NCBI RefSeq assembly: GCF_029227915.1
Contig: NC_079886.1
Location: 24,280,501-24,344,500, forward strand
DNA length: 64,000 nt
Reading direction: 5' to 3'
Source: Hydractinia symbiolongicarpus
Taxonomy: Eukaryota > Cnidaria > Hydrozoa > Anthoathecata > Hydractiniidae
Positions 52,401 through 64,000 of this stretch are shown here, one piece after another. The number at the start of each line of letters is the position of its first letter. The first letter of the stretch is position 1. A model generated the notes under the pieces. It was not told where the DNA came from, searched no databases, and was given only the letters and a program-made list of their open reading frames with translations. The position numbers were made by a program, and so were the translations under genes.

Positions 52401-55400
52401 TCTTGCTGAGTCAGCAGAACATTTGCTAGAGTGAGATTCCAATTCTTCAATTCTAATGAAAAAAAATTGTTATTCTTTATCAAGAACCACTAAGTTGATA
52501 TAATTTACAGAACAAAAGTTATTGCTTATTTGTGAAAAGTATATTTATGAGTATATTACAGAACAGGAACACAGCCAGAAAAATAGAAGAGAACTTTAGT
52601 TGGAAAAGACTGGAAACAGTTTTTAGCAATAATATAATTTTTTTTTAATAATAAGTTCAAGTTATTTTTAACCAAGGTATGGTCTACAGTTCCTGTTGCT
52701 ATATATTGCAATCACCAAGGATCTGCACAAAGTTATCCTAGCAGAATTAAAGCTATTAACTTCACAATAAACATTCTATCTTACCTTATCCGTTCATTGC
52801 ATAACGTACATGACAACATTAAGTCACCAATTGGTGTACTTGATCGCTAAAAAAATAAGTCATGAAAATATAAAAATATACATTACAGTTACAGGACAGT
52901 GTTTATTTTATATAATTATAGTCTCTGTTTTCTTTATCTTCATCAAATTAACAAGGTTTGTGTACTAATAAAAAGGTTGTTAAAATATTACCTTGAGATG
53001 TTCCTCTAGCTGCTCTAAACTTTCATCAAATGTCGACTACAAGTAAACAAAGGAAAATAAATATAAATAAATCTATCCACTTTCAGCAATGTTTGCTACA
53101 CTCCACCGTTTTCGATAACAGGGTTCTCCAACAACAGTTCCTTGAAAGGTATACATTTATATAACTTGTGTACCACAGAAGAAGAGCCATTTATCAAACT
53201 TTTAAAATAAACTTTTTTGTTTTTAAGGCAAATTAACTTTTGTAAATTCACGATTCGATGATTTTCTCCCTGGTTTTTACTTCGCAGGTAGCTTTCATTA
53301 CTTTCATTTTGACAAAGAAAACTCGATTATAAAAAAGTAAAAACATTAATTTATTTTCATTTTAAGTTTCTAGACTTTTGCAAGTTTATTGAAATATTGC
53401 TAGAAGAACACCTTCTCTATATTTACATTTTTATCAAGTACCTTTATATGAACTAAACCATATTTGCATTTAGAATAAATTGATTTGTTATGGAAATGTA
53501 TGAAGATGCATTTTGAATTACAAAATTAGAAAAATAAAATCTCTAGGTGTAGAGATAACAAGAAGTCCATAATATGTAACATACCGAATTAAATAAAAGC
53601 TCATTATCATTATCATCAGTGACAACAGGTGGCTGAAAAAAAAGCGTAATCAATAATAAAAATGACACGTGTGATTTTGACACTGACTGTATGTTGAAAT
53701 TCTAAATTCAAAAATTTTTTGCACAATTGGTTAAAAGTGCTAGTCAAAAATAGCACCTTTCCAAAAATGTGACACATTACTATAAACACATAATTGGTTC
53801 CAAAACCAAAAACAACATCAAAACACCGAGAAAAAACACATCAGTGTTTTCAATGGATTTTAAATTAATGTTGTAGTATTTATTTAAACATTTTCTTGTC
53901 GAAAGACACATGATTGACTAACTAGTTATTCTCATCGCTGTTCTCAGAAATTTAGCCGCTATGAAATAACTTACAGCACCAGTTTTAAAATTTTCCAACA
54001 GTAACTCTAAATCTTTGACTTTGTGATATAATTCTGAAGAGCATTGCATTTCCTGAAAAGCAAAGATAAAATCGTTTACAAAAGAAAAGATATCCAGTGG
54101 AAAGTGCATGGACCTATATCAGATGAAATTTGAAGCAATATTTAATTCACTCATCGCAGCAAAGTTGATAGAATATATCTCATTTGTTATTTGTTATTGA
54201 TTTTGTGCATGACCTAGTCTCAACAGATAGAAAAAATCAGCACAGCAACAAATAATACTATATTTTATTATATTATATTTTATTATGTTTTATTATATTT
54301 TATTACATTTTATACAATGTATTGTTTATTTGTTAATTCATGTCACATGGTAATAAAAATACTATCTCGTCGCTAACAGTAGCAGATTCGTTTTATGTTA
54401 GAAATATCAAATAATGTATTTATATAGGTATGGAAAATTTTATTGCTTCCATATGTTGGGCAATCAGCGCAGCTACTCAACTTAACAACCATTTTTTTAA
54501 GTATCAATTCAATTCTTACATCAAATAATGTAATCATAAATCAAATCTCCAATTGAATTCTCACCCACCCTGTCTAGTTTTGCATTTAAAACATCTATTT
54601 GCCTTTTAGCATCTTCAAGATGTTCTCCCTTTTCGACCAGTCTAAATAGAAGCAGTCAAAAAACAAAAGAAAAAAACAAACATTGCCCACAACGACGACA
54701 AAATTCATGATACTATACTGAAACACAACACAAGTAAACAAAGTGCAACATTTTTAGAAACATACTGTTCAAGTAACTGGTGCATTGATAAAGTAATGCG
54801 ACTGTGTTCATCTTTTGATCTATTGTACACAAACAACACAGCACAGATATATAGTCACATCCCAACAAAATACGAAAACATTTTACAAACAACATACAAG
54901 ATCACTGCAGACTAGATAGGTTTGTTCTAAAAGTAAAATGTTTACACGTAGCCTGCCTTTAGCAGTAAGCAAATGTAAACTTTCTTAAAAGCATTCTTTT
55001 TTTTTATTTTTGCCTCAGGCGCAGGCAAAATTTTGATTTCTACGTGAATAGCTAAGATTTTGGTAAGTGTAAAAAAATGGTGATATAACTAGTAACCATG
55101 TTTAACATTAATATTTTCATAATTAATTGTTATTATTTAATCAACAAAAAACTTTTGTTATAGAGTAACTGTTCTCTAGTTGGCTCATTGCATTATGCAT
55201 GTTTAAGCCTATGTTTCCTAATTTCCAGACTTGAATAAAATGTTAGAATTTAATCGCTAGCTCCAGGTATCGCATGGAATTGAGTGCAATATAATAAATA
55301 TCTTAAGTAATTTTAATGAACTAACCTTTGATTTAGTAATTTATTCTTCTCTAATGCTTCATGAAGTTGTTGTTCTGTACGTGCAAGTTTCAGTACCATC

Positions 55401-57401
55401 AGACTGTTTTCCTGCTTGGCCTAAAAAGAAAAACAGTAATACTTATTAATCACTAGGTAAATAAACTTTATTGGCAAGCATAGAAAACAAAAGTGAACTC
55501 AACTCTCAGAAGTATTTGCATTTATATAGATACACAAGGTTTTCTTAAACAGTTGAGAGCATTGCAACAGATAAATGCATAGGTTTATTTTATTTAGGGT
55601 TGTTTAAGTGCGTGTTCAAAATTAACATCTTCTTGTTGTAAAGACCTAGTTCTATTCTAGAACAAGGCATAAAGATTGTGCCAGGGGTACAAATCCTCAG
55701 TATTTCCGAGCGACCCCCTCCTTAATCCGTAATCATTGTCTAATTATATCTTAAAAATTTTTTAACCCCTTGTTGTTTAGTCCAAATTAGGAAATAGAAA
55801 ATATGAAACACCTAATTTCCCTAATTTCAGATTAACCATCCTATGAAAACCCTATTTCTAGCAAAATAATCTGCGACAGACCTATGAAAATTACACAGCC
55901 TAAATATCTATAAAAAATCATAGGAGCTGATGATGGCATTTCTGCAAGTTAATATGTAGAAAACTGCTTTGGTAAAATTTCAATTAATATTAAACATTAC
56001 ATATTAAAATTTAATACAAGATTGGCTTAAACAAAAATTTAAGACAAATAAATTCTGGATGTTTTCGAATATAAAGTCTCCATAAAGACAAAAATGCCAC
56101 TGAGCTCCTTCCATGTCTGATATTATGTTCAAGAGACTAGATTAATGCTGTTTAAAAAGCTTTGAAGAACTCAACATGTCTGCTGTCTTTGTAAGAAATT
56201 TCTTTAATACTTTTCCAAACATTTAACTATAAACATTCCAACATTTTTGTAATTAATAGATACTAGTCGTTAGCCCGTGGAAAATCCACGGGTTCGCCCG
56301 TCTTTTTTATACCGCATCACGTGCGTCTCGCTACTTGCGCAGCTAAGCTACCATTTTGCGTGACAGACAGACAGATGTATATGGGCATTATAATATAGAT
56401 CTTTCTAAAATCATATCACAAACTTAGTCAATTAGTTAAAATTATGCTTCACAAAAAAGATTCAAAGACAAACTGCGCACACATTAAACCTTAAACATGA
56501 TGACTTCGCTATAATTTTTGCAGCATCGCAAGCCTTTTAAACACCCAAACACAAGAAAAAATCCTTAAAAACAATCAGGATACATGTAGAAATGAACCAA
56601 AGGCTGCACAGAAAACAAGTTTCTAGAAAAAAATGCATTACTTGACAAAACAGGGGCTTAATTGAAAACGTCACAATAACAAAAGAACCTATAATCATTC
56701 ATTTATGGCAGCAAGCGAACAAAAATGTACAAGTTGCTGGATTAGGTCCCTTCTCCTGCACCCACCTATGGAAATTTCACAGGCTAAAAACGTGTATACT
56801 TAAATAAAACACTTAAAGATAATAGAATAAACAGAACACTAACTATCGCAACAGTTCCTAAAGCTTTTCTTTTTTTAGGAAGTTATAATATGGATAATAT
56901 AAATAAGCAGGATACAATTTTGAATATTAAATTAAGGAAGGATATCCTATTTACAACACTTCTGTTATTGGAAAAGTACTTTAAACTTGACACAGTTTTA
57001 CAAATTGTACTTAAAAAATTATGACTATTGTCAGCATTTATTTTCAGTAATATTTTGTCAATGTGAAGTGTGTTTTACAAACCATTTATATCAATTTTTT
57101 CAGTTTAGAAACCCTTGATAACCTCATAAAAGAGAACCTAATTGACTAACATTTTACTTCACTAAAAAAACACTAAAAAACTTACCGGTTGCCCCTCCTC
57201 CTGCGTAACTAGAGAATGTTGGGATTTGCAATTCAAAGTTTGACTCTGTTTAAATAAAGACATTTGGCTTCCTGCATTATTGGAATTAAGTTTGTGAGTT
57301 GATGGATCAATCATACTAATATGCATTTCTGAACGTGAGCGGGATAACACCCTGCGTGCACCATTAAAGGGCCACATGCTTGTTTGCAGAGTAAGCAGAT
57401 A
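46406..57401 (-). CDS. PX and BAR-like domain protein with coiled coil and C2HC finger (sorting nexin-like)
   Basis: Twenty-two small exons, all with GT/AG sites and matching phases: 57401-57186, 55420-55326, 54641-54569, 54052-53975, 53632-53585, 53036-52992, 52846-52785, 52452-52375, 52150-52048, 51353-51270, 50985-50931, 50741-50692, 50401-50351, 50227-50117, 49683-49608, 49449-49388, 49262-49209, 48858-48790, 48229-48149, 47495-47439, 47361-47209, 46531-46406. About 600 residues follow the ATG at 57377. Order: Ser-rich start, coiled coil (exons 2-6), CxxC-x11-HxxxC finger (exons 7-8), PX domain (PQPMLVATVTC to FHCDL, with IPEFKKT and EDFEWFRKAL), then helices like a BAR domain to CDVFEK. 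PX-BAR proteins shape endosomal membranes. The PX lacks the Arg-Arg-Tyr phosphoinositide motif, as in SNX5/6. The last exon is the least certain. Exact orthologue not recognised. Confidence 0.78.
46860..46980. repeat. (CAAA)n low-complexity tract
   Basis: About 120 bases of ACAAACAA-type sequence in the last intron of the PX-BAR gene. It explains the long low-complexity ORFs on both strands here. Confidence 0.9.
49460..49575. repeat. (AATG)n/(AATA)n low-complexity tract
   Basis: Imperfect tetranucleotide repeats such as GAATGAATGAAT in an intron of the PX-BAR gene, directly upstream of the 49449-49388 exon acceptor. Confidence 0.9.
51011..51200. repeat. 20-bp minisatellite ACAACGACAACGAAAACCAG followed by (AAC)n
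   Basis: Five or so copies of the 20-bp unit at 51011-51115, grading into AAC and ACAAC repeats. Located in a PX-BAR gene intron. The Cys/Val/Leu-rich ORFs on the minus strand are an artefact of it. Confidence 0.92.
56259..56399. repeat. Interspersed repeat with CCCGTGG/CCACGGG hairpin
   Basis: Starts TACTAGTCGTTAGCCCGTGG, has the dyad CCCGTGGAAAATCCACGGG, a GACAGACAGACAG stretch, and ends GGGCATTATAATATAGAT. Its GC-rich content contrasts with the intron around it. A related start is seen at about 16089. Non-coding, family unknown to me. Confidence 0.65.
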
Positions 57402-60400
57402 CTTTATTTACTTGTCTACACCAAAGTCGAAGAAAATCACATATCAAGGGAAAATAAAAAGAAATAAAATAAAATAAAAAGAAGAAAATCTAGTCAAATA
57501 CTGATTTTTTTTAATGTAATGACCTTAAAATATTATAAAGAATCATGATCTAGCTATTTTTTCGAACCGTGAAAAACATAACATTAACCTCTATGAAAGA
57601 CACATGGAAACATAAATAATAAAAAACACATTCCATTAATATCTAAGTGAACATAAAGTCAAGGTGAATATATATAATATATTGATCATGCTGGTTGTGC
57701 GAATTAAAAGTGTTTTACAAACATAACCACAAACTGATTTTCAAACAAAACCACAAGTCCTACGAATGTATCCTGAAAATAAAAAAAAACAAAAAAAACA
57801 CGTTTTTATGAAGTCTTTAATTTATTATGAAACTAGATGACAACTATTCAAGTTTTTAATCACAATCCATTTATATTGCATAAAAGGATAAGCTAATTAA
57901 AGAATAAATGATCCTCTATTTTATAGGAAGTTAAAATAACGTAACCAAGGCTTTCCATAAAGACAAGTTTGCCTGCATTAATTTGTCTCTATTAGACAAA
58001 ATTTCTTTACTTGTTCCCCGGTTTGGTGAAGTAAATAACTTTAAATAAAAAAAAAGCACTTTACTACAACTAAGAATGTCATAAAGTTTGTGGTGGTTAA
58101 AACATTGTGGAAGCACAAAAAACTATAAACTATATATAACCCTTTTCTTTAACAAAAAGGTTAAAATTGAAGCATAAAAAAACCTTATATTCACCTTGAT
58201 ATAATAAAAGAGGTTATATATATATTTTTAAAACATAAATTAAAATTAGATCTTAAAACACATTCTTGTCTTTGAAAAAAATAAAATAGATAACTGATAA
58301 GAAAAATTAACTCATTTATAATAACCATTAAGCAATCAGAGAGAAGAAAAAAAGGTAATTATATGTTCAATACATCTAATGGGACCTTGGTTTATAAAAT
58401 CACACAAAACAGAAGCAAATATATTAACATTAAAATGAAGTTAGATTACACTGAGTTTAAGTAAGCCAGGCATTGATTTTCACACATTAAGCAAGTGAAA
58501 ACCATGGGAAGACCAAACTGAAGACATGGCAACAAAAGGTGGAGCTTATGAGTCAAGAGGTAGAAAATAAATTATAAATTATCCTTGTAGCTAGTGAATT
58601 ATAGTCTAATACTTTTATGCATTTGACACAAGTCTGTAGACAAGCAAGCTAAGACTCTTCTTTTTCTCAAAACAACTTGTTTTTATTCTTTCAAGTCTGT
58701 GTACGGGCAAATAAATAAGGTTCATTTCATTAAGTGAAGCGAATTAAAAATTAATCCAAATTATCTACTGGTAATGGCAGATTTGGCTGCCATGAACATC
58801 ATAATTTTTGTATATTATGTATACAACTAAAGGACAAAAAAAAATATGTGTTCAACTTAAATAACCATCTCTTACTGCGTGTCGTCCACACATTAAGAGT
58901 ATCTTACTATACAGCAAATTTTGAGAACTAAGAAATGTAAATTTAGTATAATAGAGAGTATTGGAATCAAAAGTAGTTCCTAATAATAACCTTTGTCAAC
59001 ACTTTGATGTGTACCACTGTTAAGCAAGTAACTGCTTTAATGTCCAAAAAAATCATGCATGTTTTATTTTTAGTTCTAGATTTTGCATGTACTATCTTTT
59101 TGCTAAAGCTTAAAAATTTGGAGGTCAAAATTTTCAAAAATTCAAAAATTCAAAATCATACACAAGCTATTCAGAGCTTCGAAAAATTAAGTACACACTT
59201 AGAAATGTGCTCCCATTATGCACTAAAACTTTGTTCAATGTGCATGATAACCATGCACATAAAAAATCAACAATCTTGTGCAGCGATTAATCCAGGAAAT
59301 TACTTTGGGCGTTGATAATCCCCTAAATTGTCTGTCAACCTTTTCAGAAAACGAGAAACTGAATTTGTTAGTATCAAACAGTTAATATTTTAAAGTGAAC
59401 CTACAAGTTCTACAACCGTTACCACCACATTTTTTCCCTATCCATCATTAAAAGAAGTAAGGCAGTTTTCATCTCTCTATTTTGGGCGCTCAAATTGGAT
59501 GCTCCCAAAATCGGTATAATGATGTCTAAATTGACCTATATTAGCCCCTGTCGTGCCACTGAATCTTACGAGGTTCAATTGTTGAATTAGATTTCTATTT
59601 ATTCACAATTTTATACCTTTGCCTGTCTTCCCATTTTTTATATATTAAATATAAACTCTCATCGAAATGTATCTATTTATCATTTTCTAAAGGGACTGTA
59701 AACAACAACATTTCTTAATCATGTTTTAGCAATGAGACAAGGCTCAGGCGTCAGACTTTTACAACATGTTTTTTATGTAGTCACAATAGTGTGGTTCCTT
59801 CCATATTATGCTTCATATGCTGTCACTTTTTATTTCTTCAATTGCGAAACAGTCTTAGATCAGCAGTCAATTTTGCTGTTTTTTTTATATTGCACTCTCC
59901 CCTGGCATCTTGCTGTTTTTGCTAGCCCTGCCAAAATCTTGCATGTGCACAACAAATGCACAGGTGACAAGAATTAAAAATAGCGTGTATTTACTGATAA
60001 AGGTTTTAATGAAAGAGTGATTCTTCAATTGGAATTTAATTCAGACATTGCTGTGTTCTTTATTTTACAAATACACTTTAAGTATTTAACATGATTTAAA
60101 ACATAATCTTATATAATAATATGAAGTGTGTGTGACGATCATAGTGGATGTGTTCATTTTCCTTTGATGTAGCCGAAAAATGCATGTCTCAAATGTTAAA
60201 TTTTCTGACATTACGGCACGACATCAATAACAGTACTTTTACGTCAATATCTTATATTAAATTAATGAAGCTATTACTTCATTTTGTAAGTTTGCCAAAC
60301 CTGGGTCCACGAATTTGTTTAGGAATGGACAGGCTGACGACGTCAACGGGCATACAAATTTGTAAAAAAATAATTTTTGTCTTTGCTGATGCCAGCAACA

Positions 60401-63400
60401 TTTTAAAACCAATATATCTTCTTAGGCATTCACCAAAAGCACACGATTCTATTCATTACTTTGGTCAGCCTCTACTTATTACAGGCAACGAATTAACTAA
60501 TTTTTACCAATTTTTTTTTGTATCTGTATTGCAGACGTCAGCAAAAAATCAAAAAAACCTATTTCCCCATTGTTCTTTTGCCTAAGTGGATTTTTCAACA
60601 GGCCTTATCAACTAGTAATAAAAATATCTACATGGATAGAAAAAAATAATGTATGTCAGGATACACAATTTTAGTAGAAATCAATGTGGTCAAACTGTTT
60701 TAGGTTATTTTAGGAGGTTTTAGATGCATCTTTTCTTTTTATGTTATTCAGAATTCAGTAGGTGTGGCCAACTTGAAAGAAAAAGAAACCCCCACTGTAA
60801 GAGAGTGTTTATGTAAGAGAACTACCCTATTAAACCTAGTGAGTGAGCCAGCTTTGCTGAGATCAGGTAGCCAAGTCAACATTCCTTTATATAAGAGCCC
60901 CTAACAACAGAGCTATGCGCTTTCAACACAATAAGAAGAACTTGCTAAGCTATGTTTTGCAAAATGTATTTTTCTCTTATTGTTTCCATTATAAATATTC
61001 TTTCATATATATTATTTGGTTATTTTTATTGACAAAATAGCTTATCTAGTAGAAAGCTCTTGAAAACTCTACTATTGTATAACCATATATAATTACTTTA
61101 ATCACAAATGTTTTAAATAGAAGAAATATTTATTAAAATTGCAGTGTTATATAATGATAATTAAAAAGAGATTAAATTGCTAAAAAAAATTTATGCAAAT
61201 GGGAAAATTTTATTTATAATAGTTAAAATAACTTAAGAAAGATACACTACCTGTACTTAGTTAAACATAAAGGTGAATCTGGTTTAAGATTTAAATACAG
61301 CAAGAAAGTTCTACTGCTTGAAACTTATAAGTTTTAAGTGTTTTTTTAGTGTCCATATAATTCTGCTGGCTCAGATTTTGGTCATATATGTATCTTAAAA
61401 AAAATGTTCTAGTGATCTCACACTTTGCTACTTTACTTAAGCATGCAGTTAAATTAACCTTTACATTAACCTGGCAAGAGATTTACCCAAATGAAATTTC
61501 AAACCACTACTAGGGAGGACATATCGGGGTTGTGTGGACTACACACTTGTTCCATAAATTTTTGAACATATATCGCTTTTTAGAAATGTGCAATAGTTTC
61601 ATTTTGGGTAAATCAAGTTTACATGAATATTTTGAGGGCGAAATGAAAGTTCATTTCAGTCTTTTAGAGATTGAAATGAAATCAACATGACTTTTCTTTT
61701 GTCAAAATAATGTAAACATTTATTAAGGCTAGACAAGAGACCACAACGAAATTCTCTTTTCGTTCCGAAATGAAACTTTATGTAAAGAATGTATAAATAA
61801 ACTTGTATAATCAGCACTAGTAATTTTTCTCTATCAAAGCAACAACAGAACATGCTGGTATGTTACTGCGTTTTTTAAAATTTAAAAAGAAGGGGTATCA
61901 ATATCATTGGCGGTTTTAATGATTTAATGCCAGCTACAACCCCATTAGCCATCATTTTCACGTTTTAAAGTCAAAAGAAAAGTTATTTATACATAAAAAA
62001 TTATAAAACTCACCATCTTAAAAAAATCAGTGAATAAATCTTTTCTGAACACAAACTATCAATGTATGCTGAACATCAACAAACAACAATATATCTTATT
62101 GTGTAAAATTTCTGTATTTTACTTTGTTTGCTTAACTTCTCACTCTCTTGTCAAAATATAAAACAAGCAAACTTGCTTTATAACAAGAATTGTCAATACA
62201 CACAATGACTTCCATACAGGAAATTAATTATGTTATATAAATATTTCACCAAGTGTTAAATTACATGTAATTAGAAGTATCGATTTCAATAAATATTATT
62301 ATGAAACCCAACCACAAAATTGCTTAAAGTGGATTCACTCAAAGATTATCAATACATGAGGATAGGCAATCCATTTTTGAGCAAATAAAATCTACTTTAA
62401 CTTCGGAGGCAGTTACAGTTTTTTCTTGACTTTATTAAGCTAAGTTTGGCTGTTGCATTTTTCCCCCTTTTGTCATGCTCCTGATTAATGGCCACAATAC
62501 TTTAGATTATTTTGAAAAAGTTCAGCATTTATCAGCTTTTAGAGTGGAAAAAAATAGACAGAGTGTAAAATAACTCTCTCTGTAGATAGAAAATAATAAT
62601 TTTTCGAAAATTAAAGATATACAAAACTTTCAGAAATTACCAATGCTAATAAAAGAACCATCTTCACAAAAATAGGCTCACAAAAATAGGCTCACAAAAA
62701 TAGGCTCACCAAAATTACCAGTATACACAGATTTGATTGCATTTTCTGGTTTATCAATCATCAAAAATTGTATTAAACATTGTAAAAATCTAATCAACTT
62801 AATAACATCCAGTCGTAATTAAGATCCATGGGATCATAATAAAGACCATAAAAAAAGAAAGCTACATAGCATTAAAGGCACTGAGTTTATATCTATAGCT
62901 GCAATGTTTATCAATTTTTTGCACTTAGTTGACAAAAAGTGTTTACCCGTTTGTTGACTTGACACAGATCTCAAGCAAGTGTGAAGAGAATCATACAAGG
63001 CTTAATAATTAACACCATCAAACGTTCAGACATTTAAACTATATTTATTTTATCTGTTTTAACTTTTTGAGATTAAACATATCTTTGATTTTTGATGATT
63101 GATGAATCGGAGAATGCAATAAAAATCTGTCTGGATACTGAATAAACTTTTTATAGTCACAAATACTGCTTTTTTAATATTTTTTTTGCCTCTGCAATAA
63201 TTCCTCAAAGATTTCCTTCTTTAAATTTTCATTGCCAATTACTGACACTAGCTGACATGGCTGATCATACAAAGCAACAAGAGTATATCATTACCAAATA
63301 CATTGGCGCACTGCAATTGCCAATGTAAATGCTGACGTACAGTAAGTACAAAGGCAAAAAGATCAGCCATGGCAGTATGGTGTATGCCAAGTATTAAAAC

Positions 63401-63415
63401 ACCAAAATTACTAAC
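57402..63415. other. Long first intron of the PX-BAR gene, or intergenic
   Basis: AT-rich, with no exon I can support. A plus-strand ORF at 60148-60585 (145 codons) is the longest but has no recognisable domain. A 15-bp unit repeats three times at about 62668-62712 (CAAAAATAGGCTCA). Confidence 0.45.
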
Positions 63416-63751
63416 CTGCTCACGCAAGGATGTGCACCGACGAGTTTGGGGACACGATGACGGAACAGGCATTAACCCAGAAAATTCAAATTGAAAATCT
63501 GACTCTGAATCTGTAACTGATACACTTCTACGCCGCATACCCTCTCGATGGGAATGACATTTGCGTTCAGAATCTAAGTTTCCTGACGTTTTTTTCCTTA
63601 GGTTAATCCAGGACATTGTTCTCCTGATAACACCGTTCTCTGCCTCAAGGATTTTAAAAAAAGCTTCTGCATTTTCAAAACTGATAGCCTTGCGAATCTT
63701 TTTAGCAATGCTGACCTTTTTCACAGCCACTTGCAAATTTTCATCATCCAT
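63416..63751 (-). CDS. Probable first coding exon of the PX-BAR gene
   Basis: ATG at 63751, 112 codons, donor GTTAGT after CAG at 63416 in phase 0. The protein is basic at first (KKVSIAKKIRKA), then Ser/Arg-rich with RRRSVSVTDSESD. The first clear downstream minus-strand exon can start at 57401 in phase 0 (acceptor AAAG), which would continue the Ser-rich segment and give about 720 residues in total. The link rests on phase, strand and composition only. The exon could instead belong to another gene whose remaining exons I did not see. Confidence 0.55.
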
Positions 63752-64000
63752 TTTACCTTAATGTTATTTCTTAATGAAATTTCTTGGGTATATATTTATA
63801 TAAAATAAAAGTCTGGTTAAGTGTTGACAAAAAGAACAGATTTCCCAAACATGTGGTTTTCTTTGTCCAATAATTTATTTCCTTATCAATATTTTTTTCC
63901 CTTTCTAAAAAACTTGCTTTCTCTGGTATATGAATCAGAAAATATATTGAGTATCTTTAATGGGTTAGTTTAAAAATTTTGATTAATTATTTATTTTTAC
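63752..64000. other. Upstream flank, no feature seen
   Basis: AT-rich sequence upstream of the ATG at 63751, presumably 5' UTR and promoter. Nothing specific is recognisable. Confidence 0.4.

Noticed and set aside
60148..60585. 145-codon plus-strand ORF
   Set aside because: Somewhat long for this base composition, but there is no domain, no splice partner and no initiation context I can support. Left as unproven.

Overview
This window is eukaryotic nuclear DNA, AT-rich, with spliced genes and long introns packed with repeats. The gene content (a SAXO-type ciliary protein, an NXPE-family protein, a group III secretory phospholipase A2, DNAJC9, SDHAF3, a GH35 beta-galactosidase) and the repeat families (PHD/endonuclease/RT LINEs, hAT DNA transposons, short elements ending in CAACCTCGTCCCCAGG) suggest an early-branching animal, most likely a cnidarian and perhaps a hydrozoan. 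The phylum is an inference; no marker gene settles it.

Layout. 1.9-5.0 kb holds DNAJC9 (minus, two exons). 6-10.7 kb is mostly decayed mobile DNA. 11.1-13.0 kb is an intronless GH35 beta-galactosidase (minus). 14.1-15.5 kb has the catalytic exon of a group III PLA2 plus one candidate upstream exon (minus). 17.5-19.4 kb is SDHAF3 (minus, two exons). 22.3-28.8 kb is an NXPE-like esterase-fold gene (minus, eight phase-consistent exons) with an RT-bearing LINE antisense in intron 3. 29.5-38.9 kb looks like one large hAT transposon with inverted ends and a shared 9-10 bp flank. It carries a hAT transposase and a separate vertnin-like OTU domain, and an intact 2A-motif LINE is nested between them. 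42.7-44.9 kb is a SAXO gene (plus, three exons). 46.4-63.8 kb is a gene of about 23 small exons (minus) for a coiled-coil, C2HC-finger, PX and BAR-like protein. All internal splice phases agree.

The cellular genes form no operon or pathway. They are independent housekeeping, ciliary, secretory and endosomal genes set among transposons. The most unusual item is the OTU domain inside the hAT element, with splice phases that would allow an OTU-transposase fusion. The second is a short element family with TIRs and 9-bp target duplications that recurs through the window. All gene models were built by eye from ORFs and GT/AG sites, without transcript or database support.
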